From assembly GCA_020740775.1 (NCBI GenBank), contig JAHEWK010000002.1, positions 2,108,001 through 2,172,000 on the forward strand: a DNA stretch of 64,000 bases, given 5' to 3'. Of this stretch, positions 48,001 through 60,093 are shown one piece after another. The notes beneath the pieces were generated by a model. The model had not been told where the DNA came from and did no database searches. It saw nothing but the letters and a program-made list of their open reading frames with translations. The stretch comes from Ilyonectria destructans. Its lineage: Eukaryota > Ascomycota > Sordariomycetes > Hypocreales > Nectriaceae. The stretch's first letter is position 1. The number at the start of each line of letters is the position of its first letter. The position numbers and the translations under genes are program-made.

Positions 48001-48243
48001 CAGCCTCAGAAGATCTACATCCAGGACAGGATGCGCCAGACTCTGAAGGAGATCGCCAAGGCCTACATCAAGGACGAGGGCAGCTTCTACCTCTGTGGTC
48101 CCACGTGGCCAGTGCCTGACGTGACCAAGGTGCTCGAGGAGGCTATCGCTGCCGAAGCCAAGGCCGCCGGCAAGAAGGTCGACCCGCGGAAGGAGATTGA
48201 GAAGCTCAAGGAGGAGGGCCGATACGTCCTCGAGGTTTACTAA
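45070..48243 (+). CDS. MET10: Assimilatory sulfite reductase flavoprotein (alpha) subunit
   Basis: 1,057-residue, single-exon subunit of NADPH-sulfite reductase, which passes electrons from NADPH via FAD towards the haemoprotein subunit for reduction of sulfite to sulfide in cysteine/methionine synthesis (cytosol). N-terminal residues of about 15-480 form the pyruvate:ferredoxin oxidoreductase-like region typical of fungal MET10 (GPTYVTAQLLVQQVAYK; VVLVAFGSVE). A middle linker follows. The FAD-binding domain spans about 680-905, with RREYSIASAQ, and the NADPH-binding domain has GLGTGLAPFRAF (about 912), YLGSRHQREEYLYGEEW and YLCGPTWPVPDV. It ends GRYVLEVY with the aromatic C-terminus of this reductase family. 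No flavodoxin/FMN domain is seen, as in yeast Met10. The ATG at 45070 follows GCCGCCAGG; the frame is open upstream but lacks ATG. Strong C-ending codon bias suggests high expression. Confidence 0.96.
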   Translation: MSQKEQESSSTKLSSSLPFGQLVPLASISGPTYVTAQLLVQQVAYKLSDKIFSYSPETFDLDIALKDWAAKEEKNIHGYATTVLPSQTRVGAGALALGYIFSPDFDVTKRHIPQSLVAPSGSLQQLRGTLDQLSLLYGVSSPFVAHVAAVDYSDSKGLVSNYDTALRLVEDLGLGLVASASTYEAQHMSLFATLLASLLPTLHIYDGVRTARETLRVVDALSETGIADLYTKLASEVGKLNTRLDTAGKVVELLKAFNDELGTIYQPFEYHGHETPDVVLVAFGSVETQVTKEVLTKLAADGAKVGVINVRIYRPFIEEAFLKAIPASARTIAVLGQVKDDLAVEDEATQSALYTDVLTSIAFSGKFDQEPDVLDIKYTPAQSLTPQGLVGTLHKIFGNEGDVKTLPSLIQAEQYTFWDLDDSAAINSASALGNLLAKESTSNVYVNETFDNLTQGGIVRSDVRASKKALEAPYDIDEADTVVVGDEKILKEVDVVKSLVNGGKIIVRLPSFKDEDVEKRLPVAFRKAIQEKAAELFILDISNLPSYEKDPLTSKLLLELAFFNTANPKISPQDLGQLVTEGKTPTLGAALEALAVCLRQYEVPAAWAEVEADYADPNLPVTIKGNSFVSHQKEEVEETLELQDWQVAAKALAFKEAYGAKSTLRPELSVKTATVTVKENRRLTPGDYDRNIFHIEFDLGDSGLTYKIGEALGIHAENDEEEVNQFIKFYGLNPADVVPVPSREDPDALEVRTVYQALIQNVDILGKPPKRFYEALAEFATDETEKGKLEALGGQTGAQDFKTRSEVDTLTYVDILEEFKSAHPSFHDLVKIVSPMKRREYSIASAQAVTPTSVSLMIVVVDWVDPRGRTRYGQATRYLSRLPVGAKVTASVKPSVMKLPTKDTAPLIMAGLGTGLAPFRAFVQYRAMQKAQGKEIGSILLYLGSRHQREEYLYGEEWEAYLAAGVVTLIGSAFSRDQPQKIYIQDRMRQTLKEIAKAYIKDEGSFYLCGPTWPVPDVTKVLEEAIAAEAKAAGKKVDPRKEIEKLKEEGRYVLEVY

Positions 48244-51200
48244 ATTGCATGAGTATATAACGTGTTATGAATCTCGCCAAAATTTGTGTCTGGTATATAT
48301 GAACTAGAGTAGCTTGAAGCGTATGAATATAGTAAAAGCCATGTTGTTTACCTATCTGCCAACAGTCTTCGAGATGTGACACCGTGGGTCGCTTGCCTGG
48401 TTGCCTTGATGTTTGCGGGAGTTTGAGTCCACTGGTATGGCACGACAATCCCTGTGCCAGCCGATAATAGCCATTTCGTTCGCCTCTTGATGTTCCTCTT
48501 TTCGTCGAGAGTCCTACCGGTATTAAGTTGTGTGTGCGTCTGTGTTGGGTGATGGTGACTGTTTGCCGGCCAGCGTGTTGGGATCCGACGTTCCTGTGAG
48601 GGAGAGGCGCCAGGACAAGGTCGAGAGTAGACGGGCGCCTGGCGATGATGGGATCATGGAGTTTATAATATAGGCTTCCCATCGGTCGCAGTGGTGAATA
48701 GATTCTGGCACGGAGATGGGTTGGTACCCGACGTTGAGGGATGTTCTGCTCGGTCGCCCGTTCTCGTAGATCGTCGCCGCCTCGTCGATGGTGGAACCTC
48801 GTTCGACCGGATCGTCGGTGTTGCGTCGAGTTCGTAGCTGTTGTTTACCGTGTTGGAGCCGATGTCGTGGTCATTCAATGCGTTGCGAGGAGATGGTACC
48901 TGGGGAGAATTTGGTCAAATGCTTCCAGGGGCGGCTTCGTTGGGCCTCAACGGCCTCCGTGGCCTCCGCAGCCAGTGACGGAGTCGGCCAGCAGCCAGCG
49001 CGTGAATACCAGGTCTCATATTTTTAAACCATCACTCTCGATGGACTGTAGAAGACTCCGAGCGCGAAGGTGCTTTTGGATTCCAGCGAGCGCGGAGACG
49101 GAGGCCGTCAATACCTCCGCCTTGACTCGGCAAGAAATGCCGCAGCGATCTTTCCATCGGCTTCTGAGCATCAAGACAGGTTCAAAGAGAGGTGGAAAGG
49201 GATCCTACTTGTAGAGGATTGCTCTAGTATGGTCGAGAAGGATTGTAACGCATCTTCCAGCAGGTCCGGGGCCAAAGGAGCCAGATTGTTCGCAACTACG
49301 GTGACCAGCGTGGAGCGGGGAAGCTGTGACAGTATCTTCGCCAGTGATGCTATGGTACATAGTTCTCTCGTCATCCGGCAGAGCTATTAGGGGGCTAGTT
49401 ATGGCATGGTCTCTCTGTCTTTGTCTTGTTCTATCATATTTCATCATTTGTTGAACTGGAGCTGACCTCTTCTTCCACCGCCGTAGAGTCGAACGACTGG
49501 TGGTGCTCAAGATCTCGTCGTACCACCAATAGATGACACGAAACTCGGTTTACAATCCACAGGCATCGTATCAGCAAAGACAAAGAACGTGAATATGACC
49601 ATCGCTCAACCCAAGAGACTCCCTACGACCAACAAGACACTGACTCGAACGCCTACCCTGCGGAATAGTCAACAACGCCTTCATTCGTAATAACTTCCTC
49701 TGAACATCGTCTACCCTAAACCCGATGGTCGCAAGGCGTAGCCCCACTGCGATTCTTCCCTTTCACTTCGCAGTAGCGGACCCAAGGGAATGGTTGACGC
49801 TTAAGACTAGTTTGAACACGGACGCATTCTTGTTTCAAGGCAACTATGATTCAGAGACACAATCACGACATCACTTCGCCTTTCCATCGCGTCTCTCTTC
49901 TTCAAGTCTCACCACTATCTCAACCAGCACTCCTTTCCCTTACCGCAGCCGATCTGATTACGGCCCAAACACGGCAAGGAAGGTTGGGCAGTGATACTAT
50001 CTCATTACTGTCGGAAAGCGCGGGCCTCCTGGGCCTCGGGCTGGCAAGCTAACTAACACACAGACCTTGCAGCTGAGTGTCATGGGTCAGTTAGTGAAAA
50101 CCCAATGCCAAGGTTTGTACAGGAAGTTAGAGTGATTAGTGTGGCGGTGACAGCGATTCAAGCCCGAATACCGACCACGCAAGGATGGCGGCGATGGATA
50201 CGGGGCAAGTGATGAAGCTATGTGGGTGGAGATTGATAGCTGGGTTATGGATGTGATCGTCTGACCGACTCTCGGAACCCCAGCAAATAACCCCGAACGT
50301 TACGATATGTCATCCGCGCCAAAGCATTAATTTGAAGCGTTAGCGGATGATCTGAGCGGTTCGTGCTGGGCGGTGTCTGTCCACGTGAGGAAAACTTGGT
50401 ATCCGACGGAAATGAGCTCACCGCGCTGATCGAGAAGGAAAAAGCAAATATATAACGGCTGGGGGGTAGTCAGCAAAGGCGAATGGACTGGAGGCATGCC
50501 CACGAACCAGTCAGTTACGAGTCCCCCCACGAAAGACGCCACTGCATGATGCCGGTAAAGGCCTGTCGGGTCAGCGCTGGCAGTTGTGGAAATTCGAAGG
50601 ACGTGATTTGCTATATCGATGCCACCTCGATCGACAAAGGAAATCCGCCCTTGTCCGGACGGAGCGGCTAGGTGGCCGATATGAAGCAAGAGGGATAACC
50701 GTCACATGATGGATATCTTGACCGGTAAGAGAAGTACATACCCTTCCTCTTTGACCGATAGTCTCCGGGGGATACGGGTCGGCGTTACGAGGGCCGATTG
50801 CGTCGGAACTCAGTCAAACAACTAGTCTATAAGCTAGTAGGGTGGCGAGTCACTACGTAGAATTCATGGCTGACGGCTTGAAATTGTCTAAATACCCAAT
50901 ATTGACATGGCTTTTCGCATTACACATGGCTGTTACGGCTGTGAGTGAGGCGGTCCGGACATGGAGTTGATGCAGCCGATCTGAAAGTGATTTACTGAGC
51001 TGTCACCAGTTCAGTATTGTTTTTGTTGATATCGATCCGTTCTGGGCGGTGAGGCGGTCGTTTCAGGTGCAAAGCCCCCACACAATCTCGCAGATCCGTC
51101 AAGGCCAATCTGCTGATGGCTAACAAACGTTGCTTTTTCTCAACCTTTCGATTTTCGACCCCTTCGCCGGCCACCTGGGTCACATTCCCGCCAAATTGGA

Positions 51201-51688
51201 ACTACTGTGCAGCATTCTCCACTGCAACTCATGTCCCTTGCCCTGTATCCATGTAGATACTGTACATATGCGTACGTAGTGCACGAAGACGCCTCGCGGG
51301 CGTTCCATCCGTGGGGCAGTCAAGGACGCCATTTCCCATCAAACAGTCCCAACTGAGTGGTTGTGGAATTGAGATGGAGGCTGTGGAGACGACCAGGGGG
51401 GGGTTCGTGGAGTCCACCCGAGACACTGAACCACCTACTACTTCGTATGTACAGCCGTGCCACTTGGGAGTCGCTTTTGATGGTTGAAATGTTGGGCCGT
51501 CGTGATACCAGCAAGGACAGGGATGGCAATGCTGAGACCGAGACCGAGAGACAACGAGACGGGAGACGGAAGGCCCGAAACTAGATATCCGAGACTCGGG
51601 ACTAGATGCACGCAAGATTGGGCAAGACGTGTGGGGAACAGAGACACGGAGAGAGAGACATTGGGGCACAACTCACGAGACAATGAGC

Positions 51689-51728
51689 GACAGGATGACA
51701 GGCTGACAGGCTGATAGGCTGGCAGGCT
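51689..51728. repeat. GACAGGCT 8-bp tandem repeat
   Basis: Five consecutive 8-bp units: GACAGGAT, GACAGGCT, GACAGGCT, GATAGGCT and GGCAGGCT. Confidence 0.85.
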
Positions 51729-52100
51729 AGACTTCAGAAGAAGCGGCATGGCAGAAGGAAGCCTCAACGCCAAGCAAGGTATCGCGTCCCATCTGACCCT
51801 CATGGCGTCGACCAGCAGCAACTCCCTCGGCAGTGGCCGTCGAAGCACCGCACCAACGAACGGCAGCTATGTGGGAGATATTTTCTTCTCCAGCCGCCGA
51901 CCTACGTAATTGGGACTACAGGGGTGCTCCTCCGCCAGACCGGTATGGAGATGTCTTGCCCCAGAGACCCATGGTTGGCTCCATCCATGTCCACGTGCGC
52001 CACCAGCCACGCTCGAGTCAGACAGCGGCATATCAAAGCACAGCGGGAAGCCGGGGGAGCAAGGCACGTCTAACGTATCCAACATGGCGCTCTTTCGACA

Positions 52101-52146
52101 CAACTCGACGCAACTTGACGCAACTCGACGCAACTCGACGCAACTC
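52101..52146. repeat. CAACTCGACG 10-bp tandem repeat
   Basis: Four full 10-bp units plus a six-base partial; one unit has T for C. A looser half-unit precedes it. Confidence 0.9.
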
Positions 52147-54660
52147 TACCGCCGTTACATCCCGTGCCCCCGCGCGCAGTGGCCGGTGATAGCCGTATGA
52201 CTTGGCCCCATGCTTCCAGATCCTCCCATGTGCCCAACGCAACCCAAAACTCCCAATTGCTAAACCCCCATGGTCTGGTGTCACGCCGATGACTTGCCCA
52301 GATCTCTCTCCCGTGCGGTCTCGGTCCGGAGTGGGCCTCCCGGAGGCGGAGATGTATGGCGCGCCCAAAACAGGAAGGGCAGAGAGCACAAGTGTCTGAG
52401 CGTCGGCCCCTTGCTTGAGGATGCGAGATCTGCGACATCCCAGCTGGAGGGGAGGGTCTATCTCACACGGAGCCCACAAGAATCTAAGAATCTGTACCGG
52501 GTATCCACTCGACTATCCGCAGAGGCAAGCCACGCTACCAGACTACAGGGACACGAATCTGGCCCGGGAACCCTGCGGTCTGCTACGGCCCAACAGGGAA
52601 ACTACCAGGAGTGTGGACGATTGATACGAGCGACAGGTGCCAGGCACTTGGGCGGTTGCTACGTAGCAGTAGCAGGCGGTAAGGCGTCGACGAGACCAGG
52701 GGCGGAGGGAAGAGCGTGGGAATGTGGAAATCGGGGCTGACTGATGCCAACAGGGCCAAGGAACTAACATGAGGGAAGGGCGTTTCTTCAGCCCGTGCGT
52801 TGCGGGTGAACATCCCTGTGACGAGACGATGAGACGATGCGCAGTAGCATCGAATCAAGCAAAGACCAACGCGAGCAGAGGCCATCGCTAGGCCACTGCT
52901 GCATACGCTGCAGATGAGACCCCGGCCGAGCTGCTGAGATGAGATACGGAGTGAGATGCTGGCATGCAAGGCCGGTCGCCCAGCGGTGCAACAGACACCC
53001 AAACCGGCCGAGGAACCACGGAACCGAAGACGTACGAGCATGCAATGCGCCTACATATGCGTGCCGCACAGCAACTACCGGCGGCCGGTCTGCAAGACTA
53101 AGCGCACCGCCAGGGCCTGGACGTCATCTCGACCCCCGTGACTATTTGCAGCGGCCGAGTGAGGCGGATCCGGAGCACCACGACCGAAAAGACGAATCGT
53201 GGATCGTGGGCTTCCAGGGCCCTTCACGGAGCGAGACGAGACAACAGCCCCCTTCTCTCACTGTCCGCTGCCGGGAGTTGGAGCGCTGACGCATGGCGTC
53301 GTCATAAACATGTTGATTTCATATGGAATGGCATGATGGATGACATGTGCTGTGGCGACATGCCGATAGCTCCCTCGTGTCGCCTCTCTCCTCATCATGT
53401 TTTCCCGTAGGCTTGTCACAACTCGGCACAAGGGCTACGTAGCATTAGCAAGTGCAACAAACCGGCAATTATTTTTTCTGGTTGTGTTTTTCGGTCAGAC
53501 CGCCCTGCCGAGGGTCTCGATGGGCGAGAGGGAGGGGCGGGTTAATGCTTCTGCTAGCACTCGCGTAACCATGTGAGATGTCAGATACATGAACAAGGTA
53601 CGGAATAGATGGGGCACGGTCAAGATCGGGGGTGTTTGGGTAACTTATCCCGGTTGTCTTGCGGGTAAGATGCGTGTGCATGTGCGCGTGCGTGTATATG
53701 TCTGTAACGACTACTCTATTGCCTTTTCCGCCACGGCCCGTCTCGATTCCCTTCATTTCCCAGTCTTGAACCCCTTGCCTCTTCCGGCAATCCTGCGCGA
53801 CACTCAATATTTCTTTGCCTGGGACCATGCTGACAAGCGGGCGTGTCAGACCCGGTGAAAGAGCAGAAAAAAAAAACAAGTAATTAGAAAAAGCAAGTAT
53901 ACCAGCAAGCATGGAACATCGCAATAGGCCGGCGCAACGCCACCCCGTCCTCCGCATCTCGTAAGAGATCACCCCTGTTCGCAGTCCAAGCACTGGCAAT
54001 TTCGACTCAGTAAAAGAAAAAAGAAAAGAAAAAGAACGAGGTCAGACGCAGCCCAGATGAACAGGGGGCGTGCAGGGGGCGCAGGGGTCCGCGATAGTAT
54101 GCGAGATGTCATAGGAGGGGCAAAAAGCAACCCCCCAACGACTAAGTAAATCAAGGAAGTAGGTAGTACACTCACTCTCACAAGACACGGAGCTAAAAAA
54201 GCAATGAAGAAGGGAGTAGAGGAAAAAGACATTAGATGAACACAATAAGAAAATAAAATAGAAGAACTCCGTCATGCGGCCTTATCCCAGCCTTGTAAGC
54301 CCCAAAATAGGAGACACAACTCCTCTCTAATAGTTTCCCAGTTTCGTCGCAACGGCCGGTGGTTGGACGGCGGGACGGAGGCGGGGGACGGAGGTGCAGC
54401 CGGAGGCGAGTGCGGGCGGCCCTTGATGGGGGAATCCGGTTCGGCGGCGACGTGATTTGATGGGATGCGATGCGAATTGGTGCGTCGCGCATGGTTGCGC
54501 ATCGTCGCGCGCATCATCAGATGGGCCTGCCGCCCTTGTCCGTCGACTGCGTCCGTCTACGATGCCATCGCGCCCCGTTTCCTCCCTTGCCTGCCTCTCT
54601 CTCCGCATTGCCCTGTCCAGCCCAGTCCAGTCCAGCCCAAGCCCAGCCCTGTACCAAGCA

Positions 54661-54745
54661 ACTGCGCTGCGCTGCGCTGCACGTACTGCACTGCACTGCA
54701 CTGCCGCCAGCGACAGCGCCAACGCCAGCGCCAGCGCCGTCGCTA
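54661..54745. repeat. Compound CTGCG / CTGCA / GCCAGC repeat
   Basis: Three adjoining short arrays, (CTGCG)3, (CTGCA)4 and imperfect GCCAGC/GCCAAC units. The minus strand reads as an Ala/Leu-rich low-complexity frame, which is not taken as a gene. Confidence 0.7.
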
Positions 54746-54975
54746 ACACCAACGCCATGGCACATTTCCATTCCGCGCCACCCACGGTCCGTCAAGTCAG
54801 TTAGGTAGTCCGGGTCTTGTCGCCGTGGCTGCTTCCATGCCTCCTTGTCCATGCCCTCCTTGTCCATGCAGTCCCGTCTCATCTCGTCGCCGTCGCTTCA
54901 CTTTTTTTTTCTTCTTCGTCGTGCGCTGGGGTCTCAAAGAAAACGAAAGTAGTTGCGCCGCCGCGCCGCCGCCGC

Positions 54976-56463
54976 CTAGTTGGCCCATCCCCGGGTCCAG
55001 TCCTGCAGGTCCCCGACAATCTGGTACGTGGGATTCGCCGACTGCCCATCGCCGCCCTTCCTGTCCCAGGCCCACCGGTCCGCATAGTCGCTGCCCAGGG
55101 TGCCCTGCATCATGTCCACGACGTAGTCGCCGATGACGGGCAAGAACTTCCATCCGTGGAACGAGCCGCCCGTCGCCAGGTACAGGCCGTTGGCGTGTGG
55201 GTGCGGTGAGATGAGGAAGTCATGTGTCGGCGTAGATGCGTCCCTGTGTCACACCGGTTAGTTAACGTTGCTCGTCACGATGCGCGGGAAAGCGAAAGGG
55301 GAATTGTTTCGTTGTTCGCTTCCCAACCGCCGCCAATCGGGCAATATCATACCAGCACATCCGATAGGCCTCGATCTTGATCTTCTCGACCTCCTTGCCG
55401 TACAAGCCATTGAGCGTCCGCCGCGCCCGGTCCTCGAAGAACTTGAGGAATCGCGGGCCGGTCCACGTGTTGTACATGGACTGGTCCGGCACAACGGACA
55501 TGGCCTCGCCCGTGGGCGGGAACACTTGGTAGTTGGTGAAACACAGGTCGCAGTTGAATTTGATAGTGCCGTCATCGAGTATCGACATGCCCTCGCCTGT
55601 AAGATAAAAAAGAAAAAGATGTGTCAGCCAGCCAGCTCTGTGCGACAGTGATACCGGGGGAAAAACCCACCCTTGACCTGCGGCAAGCAGTTCTTCAGCA
55701 CGGGAATCGAAGCAAACTTGTCCTTCTGCGCCCCATGCAGCTTTGCGTGGAAGCTGACGGCACCCGTGGCCAACAGCCTGTTGCCGGCGTGGAGCTGCAC
55801 CCTGTCCGGCGCGCTCTGCGCCAGAAGCGACGCCGTCCGGGCGCCCGCGGCCAGCAGCACCTTGTCGGCGCTCAACGTCGCGCCGCTCAGCAGCTTGACG
55901 CCCGTACACTGGCCCTCGTCGCCAAACTCCAGCGTGCTGACCTCGCCCACGACGTATTCGGCGCCCAGGTCAACTGCCGCCTGCACCACCGCGCCAAGCG
56001 CCAAGTCGGCCCTGGCGAAGCCCACACTGGGGTTGTACAGGATGTGGTCCACCCCCTTGAAGTCGGCCGTGGCTAGGGCGCCGTTCCAGCGCCGCCGCAC
56101 CTCGTCGACGGGCAGCAGCTCCGAGTTGTTGGCGACGCCCATGTCGCGGTACGAGGCGATGCTCTCCTCACCGAACGACGTCGAGTCGGCCCGCAGCATG
56201 CCCACCTCGTGATACCACGCCTTGTAGAGTTCGTCCTGGCGCCAGAGAGGCATGGCCTTGGCCAGCATGCGCATGTAGAGCCTGTCCGGGTAGTCATCCC
56301 GGACGATCTTGTTGATGTCATGAGAGGCGGCTCTGGGGTTCGGGTAGGCCGCGGTATCGACAAGGGTCACCTTGACGTTGCCCTTCTTCATGAGGGAGAG
56401 GGCCGTTGCGGCACCGAAGTTGCCAGCCCCAATGATGAGGACAGAGGAAGAATGAGAAGCCAT
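54976..56463 (-). CDS. FAD-dependent amine oxidase of the amadoriase/sarcosine oxidase family
   Basis: 434 residues from three exons: 56463-55671, 55596-55353 and 55243-54976. Introns are 74 nt (GTGGGT donor, CTGAC branch site) and 109 nt (GTATGA donor, CTAAC branch site, CAG acceptor). The N-terminus SSVLIIGAGNFGAATALSL is the Rossmann GxGxxG for FAD. DINKIVRDDYPD is close to the DINKI segment of fungal fructosyl amino acid oxidases. Joining exons 2 and 3 restores AYRMCWDASTPTHDFLI, whose Cys is at the position of the covalent FAD link in this family, followed by LYLATGGSFHGWKFLPVIGD (substrate/FAD-side loop) and a C-terminal tail. The reaction is expected to be oxidative removal of an N-alkyl group with H2O2 release; the substrate may be a fructosyl amino acid, sarcosine, L-pipecolate or saccharopine. 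No clear C-terminal SKL-type peroxisomal signal (ends GWAN). Confidence 0.88.
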
Positions 56464-56754
56464 AATAGGTATCAAAGAAGTCTGGTCGGCCAATTCGCGG
56501 CGCATAAGATGTGAGAGCCCCTTTGCAAGTAGATGGAAAGCTCGTCCGGGCCGTCGTGAGCAGCCAGGGCGCGCGCGGCGGCAGCTTTATATTATTTTAA
56601 GCTTCCACTTTCTCGCACCCCCCCGAGCCACCTCCCGGCCCGGGATTCGGAGCTTAGGAGCTTAGGAGTAGACACGAGTAGCGGTCGGGGAGTCACCAAG
56701 CGGCCAGCGTCCAAGCAGAGGCTGGCCGGCAAGTAGGCGAGAGGCAGGGCGCCG

Positions 56755-56780
56755 CAAGGTAAGGCAAGGTAAGGCAAGGC
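56755..56780. repeat. AAGGCAAGGT short tandem repeat
   Basis: About two and a half 10-bp units, in the promoter of the amadoriase-like gene. Confidence 0.6.
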
Positions 56781-58320
56781 ACGCACCCGAACCCACGAGC
56801 TATTCTTGGCCCCCCTCCACCCCAGTTGCGAGAATCCCAGGAGCCGGGACGACGCCAGCCACATCGTGGAGCCCAAGAGCCCCCAGGGGATTTCCTAGGG
56901 CGGTCCCCCAGGATGATCCGGCGTAAGATGCCTCTACTACCTACGTACGTAGTGCCTAAGTACGGGCCTCCCCGGCCGGTCCAAGCTCTCGACGGGACCA
57001 CGCTTGACACGCTCGATGCTTTGTCGCTTGATGAGCTACGCACACCTCAAAAGACAAAGGACCAAGCAAACCGGCAAGATTGACGTGTCCCACCGGGCAT
57101 CTGTCTCAATCCAACGGGTCCAGGGGCAAAAAAGGAACAACCTGACCAAGGGCCCAAACTTCCTAGGGGTCCGGCCTGTTGTTGGGCGTGGGCGCCGGGG
57201 GGTGGACATGAAGCGGAAGGGGGACACGAGGCTGCCGTGTACCATGGATGCCATGTCGTACGGTCATACCGCGTTGCAAATTCGGAGTGGCCCAGCATGA
57301 CTCGGTGCGACGTGCAAATGGGCAAACGGGCTAGGTGAGAGGAGAGAGAAGAGAAGCTCCCCTCGCCTCTTGGTCCTTCTCTCACTCTTCCGTAGCCGGC
57401 CCCCTCCCCCCCATCTCCCCATCTCCCCCATCCCCATCTCTCCCTGCCTCTAGCTCTCCCTTTCCAACGCCCCCTCCAATCATTAAGAAAAGCAAAACAT
57501 CCCAGCTTGCTAACTTGTAAGGTTCCGCCTCGCTCCATTTCGTGTTGCCGCACTCGGGATGGTTGGTGTCTCTTCGTGGCGGCGGATGGCCGCCGGACGC
57601 CGGAAGGCTTCTAGTTGCCCCGTGCCACCCGCAAGTGTTTGCCTGGGCATCAAGTGTTCCCGCCTCGCCTCGCCGGTAATTAGTGCCGTGGACATGAGTA
57701 GTGTCATGGGAAACTACATCAGCGCTCCGCACCGCTGAAGCCCAAGAACCAACAAGCTCCAATCGCTACGGATGGGCTGTGTTGCTGCGCTGTTCCGTGC
57801 GTTGTGTTTGTAATACATGATGATTTTTATTTTTTTGAACGACACACGCCCGGTCCATAGGGGGGCCGCTGCACTAAGTTACGTGCTACGTACATTCCAG
57901 CACGGCCCAGTCAGTCCCTGACATGCAGCAGTGCCTTTGGGACTATGTATCCACCAGCGCCACGCATTAGCGGGGTCGGCCTGTTGGGATCCCCACGAGA
58001 TCTACTCTCCGGGTCATACATGACATGGAACCTTCCGTGGGTACAGTTTCTTGGTACTACAGTTACTGGGTCAGTTATCCATGGGCACAGTCATGGGTAC
58101 AGCTACGGTACGATGCCAAGCAAAATGGATGGATGCTGTTGACTCTTCTCTCCCGTCGGCAACTATCTGCCTATTACCGTCGTACGTAGTAGTGATAATT
58201 ACTCGACAGCGCTCTCCTTCACCCTGGCCCATGACACAGCCCGGGTCCTTCCCGTTGTCCCCCTCGAGACATGACAAGGACCAAGACTACATACTGTGTA
58301 GTACACCGCCCTGTCCCCTG

Positions 58321-58405
58321 TTTCCCTCCCCTCTCCTCTCTTCTCCTCTCCTCTCCTCCTCTCTCCTCCTCTCCTCCCTCTCCTCTCCTCTCTCTCTCTC
58401 CTTCC
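58321..58405. repeat. 85-base pure polypyrimidine tract (CTCCT-rich)
   Basis: Every base from 58321 to 58405 is C or T on the + strand, built of CTCTC/CTCCT units and ending in a (CT)n run. Confidence 0.9.
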
Positions 58406-60093
58406 GTCGTTGCCTCCTCTGTCCCCTCATCTCGTCTCACGAAGACCTCACTCCGATCCTTGTAACTCCCTGGCCCATCCTGCTCTAGGCCCGCACCGTT
58501 GAGGAGCCACGTGCGCCACTTAGGGTTGGGGCGGAGAGCTGCAGCGCGCTCGTCTGGACGAGGCCGGAGTACGATTTGGGCGCCTGTGTGTGTGTGGAGA
58601 AGAGTAGATTGACCATTTAGATCGGATCGCAAAGCCTGGTTTGAGGCTCCATCTTGGATCCTTGACCATGGGCCTCACATAAAGTCGGTGCCCAATCAGA
58701 CCGGTTAATGCCCCTGAATTCCTCCGCCTCATGACATAGACATGACCAGTCTCTCTCGTCACCCTTTGTGCAGACCGTGCTTAGCCTCCCCATGTTACCC
58801 TACCCCGAGTGGTCCGTTCTCTTTGATCTCCAAGGATGCCGATTCTAATCCATGATCCTTGTCCTAGGGGTGATCCCACAAGGCAAGATGGAGGGAAGAG
58901 ATTTCGCCTGACAGGCGCCGGTTCGCACTTACACCGGTGCTTTCCCGGTGCAACCCAACACTCGGCGACATATCCCAAGAGTGCAACAACCCGGCACATT
59001 TGCTGCGCGTCATTTAAGTGCCGCAGAGGCACGAAGCCAAGAACTTTGCCCAAGCCGCCCGTCCCACGTACCTGGTGCAATCACCATGTGATGCGTAGCC
59101 TTCCATCAGAGAGGTCGATTTTTGATTCTACCCCCCAGCTGTTTCATGCGTCTTTCGAGCCAGTTTTGCCGCCCTATTGCGCCCAGCAGTATCTGCGAAA
59201 CTGAATCTAGTTTCACCCGCAAGGTGGCTGTGCTTCCTTCTTCCAGAAGGATTTGAACACCGATATTGGCCGCATGACTCCGAGAGATCTCGGAATGGCT
59301 GTGCAATCAAGACGCTCAAGACACGATGACGTTCATCTATCTCTGACCTCATATATCTCATCACTCGCGGCTGGCTCGCTGTTGGCATGACGGCTGGGTG
59401 CGTGGCCCGTCCCGAGTCGCGCGCCTCGGCATGCAAGTGCCAGCGTGATGCGATTTTAAAGACACAAAAGGGTGTGTTGGCGGTTTGAGTGATCGCCTGC
59501 TCCCTCACGGGACCAGCTGGCATTTGTTGTTCCTCTTGGCGGCTATTATCGGTCAATGTCTTAAGACTGACCGGTCGAATCCTCATTATTGCGAGAAGCA
59601 AGTTGGTGAGCCCTCTCCACCGCCAACGGGCGAAGTGATATTCGACGAGTGATTTGGTACTGATGATTGGAGCTGAGCCTGCCCCGAAATAGCCCAGACA
59701 CCTGGACAGCGCGCCCGCTTCCCGTAACCCGTCGTTTTCCACCTTACGCATTATAACCGTGATAGGCCCTCTGAATTATTAGAGGACCTCGGTAGGTTCC
59801 AGACGAACTTTCTTCGCCCTGCGACCTGTACCAAGTAGTTGCCATCAGCCGCCGTGGGGGCTGGCTGGAAATGGCACTTTAGCCGACGCCGTCTACTACT
59901 ACATTGGAGGCAGGACGCGGCCAATGAGTACGTGTTGCATATCGGGCAGTCCAACTTGGGCCGCCTCGCATTCTTCACCGGCCGCCTTCGTCTTCCAATC
60001 ATAATCTAATCTAGAGCGGGTGGGAAAACTGACCGGTCATGGCCATCCCACCCCCAAAAGAAAGCACACGTCCATCGTCTCACCGACCCGTCA

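Larger units (their letters stand above)
48244..54975. other. 6.7-kb gene-poor interval with short tandem repeats
   Basis: Between the 3' ends of MET10 (plus) and the amadoriase-like gene (minus). Open frames are short and unsupported. The most protein-like stretch is minus 49171-49374, which encodes SLAKILSQLPRSTLVTVVAN and a following amphipathic helix (see findings). Three separate short tandem arrays occur at 51689-51728, 52101-52146 and 54661-54745. No RNA gene or transposon recognised. Confidence 0.45.
56464..60093. other. 3.6-kb intergenic region
   Basis: Holds the promoter of the amadoriase-like gene (from 56464) and the 3' flank of the zinc-finger gene. Contains C-rich runs, an 85-base polypyrimidine tract and TACGTA sites near 56942, 57887 and 58183. 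A 207-codon ATG frame on the minus strand (59128-59751) has no recognisable feature and is not called. Confidence 0.45.

Noticed and set aside
59128..59751. 207-codon minus-strand frame starting with ATG
   Set aside because: No domain, uneven codon use and no supporting promoter or neighbour context; kept as unsupported.
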